Shown piece by piece: positions 17,907 to 27,100 of a stretch of DNA of 51,242 bases. The stretch spans positions 1 to 51,242 of the forward strand of contig JASLKH010000008.1 in NCBI GenBank assembly GCA_030747675.1, given 5' to 3'. The stretch is from Candidatus Thalassarchaeaceae archaeon (GTDB taxonomy: Archaea > Thermoplasmatota > Poseidoniia > Poseidoniales > Thalassarchaeaceae). Position numbers and translations under genes: made by a program. The notes under the pieces are model-generated. The model had not been told where the DNA came from. It searched no databases and worked only from the letters and a program-made list of their open reading frames with translations. Position 1 is the first letter of the stretch. Each line of letters begins with the position of its first letter.

Positions 17907-19271
17907 ATGACGGGTATGAATCAAGGGGATGTATTGATTCAGGGAGCGATAATGGTCTTGCCCGACCGTGTAGTTGAGGGTGATTTGCGTGTCGTATCAG
18001 GTTCGATCCGAACTGTTGCACCAGGGGGGGGTTTAGTTGCTACAGATTCCGAGACTATCATTGATGGAACGGGATTGCATCTGTTACCAGGGGTCATTGA
18101 CCCGCATGTCCACTTTCGAGACCCTGGAAACCCAGAGAAGGAGGACCTTGAAAGTGGGAGTCGAGCTGCAGCATCAGGTGGAATCACATCATTTCTTGAT
18201 ATGCCAAATACATTTCCAAATGCAACCAATCGTATTGCATTAGAGGCTAAAATCGCTGCTGCTGCTAAAAAAGCGGTCACACATCATGGTTTTTTCATTG
18301 GAGCTACAAACAACAATGTGGCAGATATGCAAAGTGTAGAAGGAATGGATGGCGTTTGTGGAATCAAGGTTTTCATGGGGAGTAGCACTGGAGATTTATT
18401 GGTCCATGAGCAAAAGCATCTTGAGAATATTTTTGCAAATACAGGGGGTATCATTGCAACCCACGCTGAAGACGAGAATCGTCTCCAAGCCCGCATTGCT
18501 GAATTCAAACATCGAACTGATATTGCCGCTCATGCAGAATGTCGAGATGTGGAATGTGCACTATTGGCGACAAAGCGAGCATCTGCTTTAGCCAAAGACC
18601 ACGACCATCGTTTGCATATTGTTCACCTGACCAGCGGAGCTGAAGCTAATTGGTTGGCCTCAAATAAAGGATCACTCATCACCACAGAAGTCTGTGTTCA
18701 GCATCTGACGCTAGACCAGAATGATGTAGAAGAACGCGGAGTACGTGTCCTCATGAACCCCCCAATTCGTTATACTGAGGACAAGGATACATTGTGGAAG
18801 CGTCTCAAAGATGGAACTATTGATTGTATTGTGACTGATCACGCTCCGCATACGTTGGAAGCCAAATCAGTTGGGTTCCCAAACGCCCCTGCCGGAATGC
18901 CTGGCGTTGAAACTTCACTACCCCTAATGCTTACACACGCGGTGGATGGTAAATGCAGCGTATCTGATGTGGTTCGCTGGATGTGTGCTGGTCCCGCCAA
19001 GGTGTATGGCATGGAGAACAAAGGTTCCCTCATCGAAGGTTATGATGGAGACTTGACACTGGTTGATCTTGAAACTCGGCGAACCATCGCTGATTCCGAC
19101 ACTTGGACAAGAGTTGGATGGACACCCTATGCTGGGATGGAACTCACTGGTTTACCGATGTGGACCATTGTCGATGGAATCCCGGTACACAAACGGACGC
19201 CGGGTGGGTCATTCCGGGGTGAAGCAATTTGTGCACCAGGCTGTGCAGGTCGTACGTTGAGATTCTCTTAA
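17907..19271 (+). CDS. pyrC: Dihydroorotase (start at 17907 or 17916; ORF extends to 17850)
   Basis: LLPGVIDPHVHFRDPGNPEKEDLESGSRAAASGGITSFLDMPNT, HLVHLTSGAEANW-type segment, DCIVTDHAPHTLEAK, GMPGVETSLPLMLTHAVDG. Confidence 0.93.
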   Translation: MTGMNQGDVLIQGAIMVLPDRVVEGDLRVVSGSIRTVAPGGGLVATDSETIIDGTGLHLLPGVIDPHVHFRDPGNPEKEDLESGSRAAASGGITSFLDMPNTFPNATNRIALEAKIAAAAKKAVTHHGFFIGATNNNVADMQSVEGMDGVCGIKVFMGSSTGDLLVHEQKHLENIFANTGGIIATHAEDENRLQARIAEFKHRTDIAAHAECRDVECALLATKRASALAKDHDHRLHIVHLTSGAEANWLASNKGSLITTEVCVQHLTLDQNDVEERGVRVLMNPPIRYTEDKDTLWKRLKDGTIDCIVTDHAPHTLEAKSVGFPNAPAGMPGVETSLPLMLTHAVDGKCSVSDVVRWMCAGPAKVYGMENKGSLIEGYDGDLTLVDLETRRTIADSDTWTRVGWTPYAGMELTGLPMWTIVDGIPVHKRTPGGSFRGEAICAPGCAGRTLRFS

Positions 19272-21719
19272 TCAACCGTCTTCTTCCGGTGGTGAGCCTT
19301 CCGAACCCGACGTACTTTCTCCAGAATCGCCATCTTCAGTGTCTTCTGTCATCACAACATCATCGTGGTAGTATGCTGAATTTGAAACTTCATAGCCGGG
19401 TAATTCAAGCATGGCTGTTGTGTTCATGTCAGCATACGATGTGACGCTTACACCGGCACTGGAGAACGCATAGACGTAATCGGCCATGAAGACGGAACGG
19501 CGAACGTTTGAGTCCCCACCCCACCAACCGTTGACACCATTGTCTTCATTGTAGAAGCTTGAATGATCAATCTCCCCATGTAGGGATAGTGTACGGTTAT
19601 CCATGTCGACATCGATAAGCATCAGTTTGCTGACATATTCGTAGCCGGAATAGGAGTAAGTTCGTCCATCCTTCTCAATCGTGTCATACACGTACCTGTG
19701 AGTTGAAAGAGGGACTGCGAGCAATCCGGCAGGTTCCCAATAGGTGAAGGCTTTGTGTTCATACGTCGCCTCAGAGTATGACCATGACCAGCCACAGTAT
19801 CGGATACTGGTACAATCATCATCCAAGTATGCGGGTGTGAGTTGTTGCGTATCCGCGAGTGTTGGATTGGTTAGATCGCTGAGATTGAATAAACTGAGTT
19901 GAGTCATGCTCCAATCCAATCCCAATCCCTCTTCGCCACCAGGCATTCCGATGGTCAGCAAGTCGCCGTTGGAAAGCGGGTGGATGTAAGTGGAGACTCC
20001 GGGCACTTCGAGTTCACCTAAAATGGTTGGATTCTCGGGGTCCGAGAGGTCAATGGTCCACAGAGGGTCCATGTTGCGGAAGGTGACCAAATAGGCTAGG
20101 TCACCTACGAATCGGGCGCTCCAGATGCGCTCACCTTCAGCAATACCACCAAGATGACCGATTTCTTGCAACGGTCCACGCCCGGTCTGACTGATAATTG
20201 AGCTAGCGCCGATGCTTGCGTCGAGAACTGTGATGTGGTTCTGTGGTTCAATGACTTCCCACTCGCCACCCTCGGTCAGCCACCAGCGACCCCATGCATC
20301 GGTCGTGCTGGCCACGCGGATGTCGCCATTGTGCTCAGACATCGAGAACTGGTCCTGAACAGTACCCACAACTCGGCCACTGCCGATGTAGGATGTCTCA
20401 CCCTCAACACTGATGTCGAAGGCGTGGATGTTGGTCGCATCCTCGTAGTCGTTGTTGCGCCAGAACCACCACCAGTCGTTGGCGGGCTCTGCGAGGACCA
20501 TCATGTCGCCACTGGCATAGACTTCAACCCAAGAGGAAGCGATGTGGTCAACCTCACTGCTGAATTCCTCACTGAGTAAGTCAACAGTCATGATTGAGGT
20601 GAAACCACGCCCGACGCCATCTGCGGAACCACTGAATTCACTACAGTCTCCACTGTCAGATGTGTAAGATGAAATTGTACCATCTGCGTTTCTCTGATGC
20701 ATCTGTGGTGCGAAGTCCGCAAGTGTGAGGGTCTCAATAATCGCCTGATTCTCATCTATAAGCTCGTATACAGAGGCATTCCAAATATCCATTCTATCCT
20801 CCCAACTTTCAATACTCCAATATCCATCAGGCAAAGAAGGATATGAACTGATTCCAGGAATGTATGACCACATGTGTGACACGCTGCGCACAGTACCGTT
20901 GACCATTCGTGCGGTTTCGTGACTGCCCTCAATGAAAATTTCACGACCTACGTTGGGTTCACTTCGATTGGTGATGTCAATCACGGTGTACTTGACTAGA
21001 TTTGAGGATCTCCAGTTTCCATCATCCGTTTGCATAATACCCCGTAGTGGGTCACCTGAGGGGATGTTCCAACTGTTGATGGATGAAATAATGACAAGTT
21101 TGTCGCCTTCCTTCATCATCTGCAAGGGTTGGCCTTCCAATTCCATGTCAGCTACAAGTGTGACATTGCCATGCTCTGGAACACCGAGAATGACCAAGTG
21201 GTCATTGATGATCATGTAGAAATGGTGTCCATCGAATTTGAGGAAGTCTGCCTCATCAACACCAGATTCCTGATTGTTGGTCCCGGAATAGGTCCCGGAG
21301 CGGTCCTCTCCACCACTGCTGGAAGGAGCGGTGCCACCTGTATTTCCGACATTCGCAGATGCTTCCGGCATTGCACCATCCATTTCCATTGCCACATCAT
21401 CAGCCAACCACACTTCTCCGCGCATCATGAACTCGGGTTCTGCCCAATTCCAGTAGGCATTCTGGTCGATTTCGACGAGAGTTTGTTCCCACAATGCATC
21501 TTTGAGATCGTCTAACAAAACCGCACAGTCATCGTATATTTCCAATGTTGGAGTCGTACGAGCCCTTTCGCCAAGATCTAGTTGGGGCCACTGGCCTTCA
21601 TCAGGCATTTCCCATACACCATCGGTTGTACCTTCATTGACAGTTGATCCCAATCCAAGGCACCCAGGTAACATCACCAAGGAAAGAACAACCAGTAGAA
21701 CACGAATATCCGGCTTCAT
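19272..21719 (-). CDS. Secreted lipoprotein with beta-propeller domain (Beta_propel-type archaeal family)
   Basis: Lipobox MKPDIRVLLVVLSLVMLPGCLG; ESGVDEADFLKFDGHHFYMIINDHLVI; repeated propeller-like segments (RSEPNVGREIFIEGSHETARMVNG; TIDLSDPENPTILGELEVPGVSTYIHPL). Confidence 0.8.
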   Translation of the reverse strand: MKPDIRVLLVVLSLVMLPGCLGLGSTVNEGTTDGVWEMPDEGQWPQLDLGERARTTPTLEIYDDCAVLLDDLKDALWEQTLVEIDQNAYWNWAEPEFMMRGEVWLADDVAMEMDGAMPEASANVGNTGGTAPSSSGGEDRSGTYSGTNNQESGVDEADFLKFDGHHFYMIINDHLVILGVPEHGNVTLVADMELEGQPLQMMKEGDKLVIISSINSWNIPSGDPLRGIMQTDDGNWRSSNLVKYTVIDITNRSEPNVGREIFIEGSHETARMVNGTVRSVSHMWSYIPGISSYPSLPDGYWSIESWEDRMDIWNASVYELIDENQAIIETLTLADFAPQMHQRNADGTISSYTSDSGDCSEFSGSADGVGRGFTSIMTVDLLSEEFSSEVDHIASSWVEVYASGDMMVLAEPANDWWWFWRNNDYEDATNIHAFDISVEGETSYIGSGRVVGTVQDQFSMSEHNGDIRVASTTDAWGRWWLTEGGEWEVIEPQNHITVLDASIGASSIISQTGRGPLQEIGHLGGIAEGERIWSARFVGDLAYLVTFRNMDPLWTIDLSDPENPTILGELEVPGVSTYIHPLSNGDLLTIGMPGGEEGLGLDWSMTQLSLFNLSDLTNPTLADTQQLTPAYLDDDCTSIRYCGWSWSYSEATYEHKAFTYWEPAGLLAVPLSTHRYVYDTIEKDGRTYSYSGYEYVSKLMLIDVDMDNRTLSLHGEIDHSSFYNEDNGVNGWWGGDSNVRRSVFMADYVYAFSSAGVSVTSYADMNTTAMLELPGYEVSNSAYYHDDVVMTEDTEDGDSGESTSGSEGSPPEEDG

Positions 21720-21825
21720 AATACTTCCAAGGAGTCTCCATTATTAGTACAGTGGTAATTTTGTGAGTGTAATTTGGCCACAATTTAGCACAATCCGACA
21801 TAGGTTTGATGGTAGATAGCCCTCA

Positions 21826-21843
21826 TCCGCGCTACAGCGCGGA
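21826..21843. promoter_or_regulatory. Perfect inverted repeat tccgcgct-ac-agcgcgga upstream of the M29 peptidase gene (divergent intergenic region)
   Basis: Read directly; ends 17 nt before ATG at 21861. Confidence 0.6.
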
Positions 21844-21860
21844 CAGGGGGTGAAGGTGTA

Positions 21861-22889
21861 ATGGCAAATGATGTTGAATCTACAGGCAAAGATCAAGAAT
21901 TGGATAAGTCAACTCAAGATGCGCTTACTCGGGCGGCAAATACCGTTTGCAAAGAATGCATGCAAATTCAGCGTTCAGAAAATGTTCTAGTTGTAACAGA
22001 TCCACATACATCCATCATTGGAAGGGCGCTATATGAAGCGGCAATCAAAATTTCAGATCGTGTTTTGATGGTGATGATGCCAACTACTCATAGGCATGGA
22101 GATGAGCCCCCTGCGCCTGTTGCGGACCTCATGCGAAAGCAAGATGTTGTTCTTGCTCCGACCAGATATTCTTTGACTCACACTCGGGCACGCATGCAGG
22201 CGTGCCGTGAGGGGACTAGAATTGCGACGATGCCCGGTATAACACTTCAGATGTTCACTGAAGGGGGAATGACGACTAACTTCAATACCATGCAATCAGC
22301 AATTGCCCAATTGGGGAAATCCCTCAAACGACAACGCAAAGTGTCAGTAAAAACCTCATCTGGAACCGATATTTCATTTGAAATTTCGGGGCGATGGGAA
22401 TTAGGAGATAATGGAATTTGCAACCGACCTGGTCAAGTTACAAATCTGCCAGCAGGAAAAATTCTAGCGATGCCAAAGGAAGGTACAATGGAAGGAGTCA
22501 TTGTGATTGATGGTACATGGGACGCAGCATTGGTAAACGCTCCATTGGAATTGAAAGTAGAAGCTGGTATTGTGACTAAAGTTACGGGCGAAGGTAGTGA
22601 AGATGTCAAAGCACTTTTCGTAGAGGCTAGTCGGAAATTGAAACCTCAATATCAACCCAGTGTATGGACCGTTGCTGAATTTGGATTTGGGATGAACCCT
22701 CGGGCAAGGTTAGTTGGTAACGTATTGGAAGATGAAAAAATGCAAGGAACTTGCTACTTCGCTATTGGTGATAATACCAACCTTGGTGGAAATGCACATT
22801 GTGGGATCCATGTGACGGGGGTTATGCGTGAACCTACTGTAGTCATTGGGGAAATGAAACTGTTAGATGGTGGCGACATTCGAATTTGA
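21861..22889 (+). CDS. M29-family (thermophilic metalloprotease-like) aminopeptidase
   Basis: VLVVTDPHTSIIGRALYEAAI; TTNFNTMQSAIAQLGKSL; AEFGFGMNPRARLVGNVLEDEKMQGTCYFAIGDNTNLGGNAHCGIHVTGVMREPTV. Confidence 0.82.
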   Translation: MANDVESTGKDQELDKSTQDALTRAANTVCKECMQIQRSENVLVVTDPHTSIIGRALYEAAIKISDRVLMVMMPTTHRHGDEPPAPVADLMRKQDVVLAPTRYSLTHTRARMQACREGTRIATMPGITLQMFTEGGMTTNFNTMQSAIAQLGKSLKRQRKVSVKTSSGTDISFEISGRWELGDNGICNRPGQVTNLPAGKILAMPKEGTMEGVIVIDGTWDAALVNAPLELKVEAGIVTKVTGEGSEDVKALFVEASRKLKPQYQPSVWTVAEFGFGMNPRARLVGNVLEDEKMQGTCYFAIGDNTNLGGNAHCGIHVTGVMREPTVVIGEMKLLDGGDIRI

Positions 22890-22895
22890 TTGAAG

Positions 22896-24095
22896 TCAAA
22901 TTCCCGAACCACAAACTGGACAATGCCTCCAGTGCCGTTCGACGCCAATGTTACATGATGGGCAAAAAGCACCTGATTGCAATGTGTGGTGCACTCCTGG
23001 AATTGCATTCCCTCTCCCTCTTCTTTGGGGGTTATTGGGGCCACTTGGGCCCACTGGCCGAATCGGTTCGCTTGTCATAGTAACTGGCTTTGAAATAGGC
23101 GCGGAAACTGGTTTTACAACACCTATTGGTTTGCGTTTTGGAGCAAGAATATTTGTTTTAGATAAATCATCTACAGCCGCAAAGAATTCAGTTTCTTGCA
23201 GGACATTATCTTTATTTGAATCAATTTGTTCAAACAGTACTTTTTGTTCTGATTCAGGGAGTTTAGAAACTTCAGGGGCTGCTTGAAATTCTTCAGGAGT
23301 AATGACGCCATCACCATCAAGGTCCATTTCATCAAATGCAGATTTTTTTTGCTGAGGCGAGAGTGGTGCTTCAAATGCAGAAGCAAGGCTAACCTCAGGT
23401 TCAGGAACAGCAACTGGTGCGGGCTCAGGTTCAGGAACAGCAACAACCTCTTTTTGACCCTCTGGTGCTTTTACTGGTGCTTTTTGAATTGGACCGCCTG
23501 TTAATGATGAAAGGGATGTAGCCTCATCGCCCGATTGTGTCGCACTGAGGACTTGCGAAATTTGTTGATGTAATGCTAAGAATCGAATTTTATTTCCAGA
23601 AACATCTTCCATCCAACTTTCAAAGTTTGCCAGATATTGGTCCAATTCTTGTAGGCCACCAACAACGTGACCAATAGCAAGCATTTTCAGAAGCCTAAAT
23701 GGGTCATTGAATGCATCTAATGCATCTTTTTCTGTGACTGGAAGTCCAGGATCGGAGCCTGTGGATTTACCCTCTGAATCGGGTTGACCTAGGAACAATC
23801 TGATTGGATCAGTCCAACTTAGCATTCCGAATGGGCCAGAAAGTAACCAGTAGATTTCTCCTCCTTCTACTTCCAACCGGTCGGCCGCGGTTTGGAAATC
23901 AAATGAACTCTGCTTCAACAATAAATCGCCAGTAATGGAGAGGAATTCACCTAATCCATTCAAGCGATCAGTTTCAGCTAACCTTTCAATTAAGGCGCTT
24001 GAATCTGTAATACCGAAATATGCCGAATGCTCGTCGACATCGATTCCATCAGGGAGAACCGCACCCAATACTTCGTCAGACATGGGTCGCTCCAT
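22896..24095 (-). CDS. Cytosolic EF-hand pair protein with proline-rich linker and C-terminal zinc ribbon
   Basis: DLDGDGVITPEEF and DSNKDNVLQETEF EF-hand loops; CPSCNIGVERHWRHCPVCGSGI zinc ribbon; no signal peptide or TM seen. Confidence 0.78.
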   Translation of the reverse strand: MERPMSDEVLGAVLPDGIDVDEHSAYFGITDSSALIERLAETDRLNGLGEFLSITGDLLLKQSSFDFQTAADRLEVEGGEIYWLLSGPFGMLSWTDPIRLFLGQPDSEGKSTGSDPGLPVTEKDALDAFNDPFRLLKMLAIGHVVGGLQELDQYLANFESWMEDVSGNKIRFLALHQQISQVLSATQSGDEATSLSSLTGGPIQKAPVKAPEGQKEVVAVPEPEPAPVAVPEPEVSLASAFEAPLSPQQKKSAFDEMDLDGDGVITPEEFQAAPEVSKLPESEQKVLFEQIDSNKDNVLQETEFFAAVDDLSKTNILAPKRKPIGVVKPVSAPISKPVTMTSEPIRPVGPSGPNNPQRRGRGNAIPGVHHTLQSGAFCPSCNIGVERHWRHCPVCGSGI

Positions 24096-24128
24096 ACCTT
24101 GGGCAGCACGGCCCGTTCAAGAGGTTGC

Positions 24129-24145
24129 CGCCGTCGTAGACGGCG
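24129..24145. promoter_or_regulatory. Perfect inverted repeat cgccgtc-gta-gacggcg between the integrin-like and EF-hand genes
   Basis: 7-bp arms, 3-nt loop, 34 nt upstream of ATG at 24095. Confidence 0.6.
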
Positions 24146-24160
24146 CTCGCGTGTAAGGCA

Positions 24161-27100
24161 TCAATTTCGAGCATGACCCAAAATGTGTTTGGATTGCTTT
24201 GGAGTCCATCCTGATGATTGTAATCTAGATAGGACACTAGTATCTGAATCTCCAATGATCAGTCTTTCTTTTGTCTCGGCAACAGCATTATCGAAATCAG
24301 CTTTTTCATCCGCTGCAAATAAGTCCTCCCAAGAATCACTTGCTTTCTTCCTTCGAGTGGTTTTAGGCGCCGCAGTTTTGCGAGTTCTTCTAGTGGTTTT
24401 TTGCATTGGAGTTGCCCCCTCAGCAGGAGACATTGAGGTCTTCCTTGTCCTTCTAACAGGTTTTGATGTAGATGGTTTCGAAGTTGTTTGACTGGTTTTA
24501 CGTGTTTTTCGCACAGGGTCACTTTGTACTGAAGTTGTAGGGATGCGGGTTGGCCCCGATGGCCTCATTCCTGGACGATTTGTGGGCTTAGATTCATTAA
24601 AACTAGGTGATTTTCTTTCAGGCTGTCGCGAAGTCGTTGGAGGTCCGCGAGATCCAGGTCCAGTACTTGGTGGCCCACGGGATGGTGGGTTTTCGGATTT
24701 CTGAGGTTTGGATGCAGATGCACGGGATAATGGTGGAGCATTTCCAAATGGACTCCATTCTTCTTCGTCAGTTTCATCCTGCCAATCATCGTCATCATCA
24801 AGTAAATCATCATCATCCCAATTGAATCCACGGTTTCGCAATCGAGTAATGGCGAGAATCACAACTGCTAGAGCTAAGATAACTCCCAGAATGACCAAGA
24901 TATATTTCATTGATGAGCCATCCACAATGGACGACGAATCACCTTCTAATTGGGCATCAGTACAACCATTTTCTGGATCCACTTCAAACCAATCTTCTTC
25001 GGGTGTATCTGGACATGAATCGATATTATCCAATACACCATCACTGTCATTGTCGTCGATGCAACCATTACTATCTTCATCCCAACCAGTTGCATCTTGT
25101 TCATCGCACAAATCGATAATATCAATGATGCCATCACCATCTGTATCGGTTCCAGGTGGACATCCGTTTCCACCTATACCCCCAATTACACCTGGTGTTT
25201 CTGGGCAGAAATCTCCATTATTGCCATTAGGATTGTCACCAAAGCTGTCATTATCGTAATCACCGTATTGTGTTGGATCGTTTGGGAAATAATCAGCTCC
25301 ATTCTCAATTGTCCAATTTAACGTTGGATCTGGAACTCCATCTCCATCTGTGTCAGGGCAACCATGTAAGCCGAGCAACGCCCTATTCGATGACCAACTG
25401 GTCCCAAAATCGAACGGACAAGCGTCTGGTTGCTGAGCATTATAGACCCATTCACCGACGGTTCCTTCACGATTTTCATCCCAATCCATTTCTCCCCAAT
25501 TGTCGCCATAACCATCCCCATCTGTATCTTGCCATTGTGAATCATCCGACGGGAATGCATCAAAGGCATCCTCGTATCCATCACCGTCGGTATCCGCTCC
25601 AACAACAATGCAACCAAATTGGTCTACAGTCGCTCCAAGGGTTGTAAATTTACATTCATCAATATCATCGGTGATGCCATCTTCATCAGTATCTTTCTGA
25701 TAATCTGCACAACCATTTGTATCAACCTCGAAGTCGGCTGAAGTATTTGGACAAAGATCCAATACTCCACCATTTCCATCAATATCGTTTACTCCATCAT
25801 TATCAGAATCTTGATCGGTCTGTGAATTGGAACAACCTGTTTGTTGGTCTACAACCTCTCCAAGAGGGGTATCATTACAGATATCATTTGCATTTGTGAC
25901 CCCATCTTGGTCATCATCAAGTTGGCTTGGGGAACAGCCATTTGTATCGACCAATACCGCCTCATTCTGTGGTGTATCTGGACAAGCATCAGTACCGTTT
26001 ACCACCCCATCACCATCGTCATCTCCCTGTGGTAAAGGACATCCTGGTCCTGGTTGGCCATTGAGAAACCCTGGGACAGTTTGACAGCGATCCCAATTCG
26101 GATTCCCAGCATCTAAAGCGTTTTCACCGAATCCATCGCCATCTCGGTCGCGCCATTGTTCAGGATTATTTGGTAATGCATCTCCAACTTCGTTTTCGCG
26201 TAACCCAGTTGTGGGATTTATGTCATATTCATAAGTGTTTGAATGACCATCTCCGTCGGTATCGACACATCCATTCAAATCAGCAGTTGAATTACCCCAA
26301 ATCAAAGGACAATCATCAGGGTAGTTCCCATTTGCATTATCGCCCCATCCATCTTCATCTGCATCTGAAAATTGTGTGGGGTCGTCTGGAAATGCATCTC
26401 TGTTCCAAGCGTCATAGGAATTGTTGTCACCATAACCATCGCCATCTCGGTCGGCCCATTGCTGATTGCAGAGAATGCCACATATGTTTGCAGCCGATGT
26501 ATCGGTTGGCGCCCATGGCCAAAGGTCTGCACAATGCGTACCATTGGTGTGACATTCAATCCGGTTGTAGGTCCATCCCTCGGGGTTCTGAGATGTTGCA
26601 GGTTCAGGATCGGACCAGCCATCTCCATCGCTATCTAGGCACCCTCTTCGATCATAAATTGAAGTCCCTAGAAGACCTGGGCATTTGTCGCCCGTTTCAG
26701 CACTTGAATTGTCACCAAAGCCATCTCCATCAAGATCTTCCCATTGTTGAGGGTCTAGGGGGAATTCATCGGAATTTGAACTTCCACAACAATCAGGACC
26801 ATGATTGTCGTAACGACCATCTCCATCGGTATCAATTGATTGCATCCAATTCGTGGGGTGTCGATCACCGTCCCAACCAGCTTGGCCGTTAGGGTCAGAC
26901 CATCCATCGCCATCATTGTCTGGGCAACCGATTGTATCTCGCCATGATTTCCCTGAATTTGCACAGTCGTCAATCGAGTTTGCAAACCCATCATTGTCAC
27001 CATCCGCACATCCATAATGCCCGTATACGCTAGCACCCGGAAGTGTCTTGCATTGGTCATAAGCGGGAGCATCAGGGTTGTCACCATAACCATCGCCATC

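Noticed and set aside
24183-26892. Many plus-strand ORFs (for example 26170-26892, 25270-25647, 24708-25259) rich in His/Leu/Ser
   Set aside because: They are antisense shadows of the TSP3 repeats; their composition is low-complexity and they have no independent domain signal.
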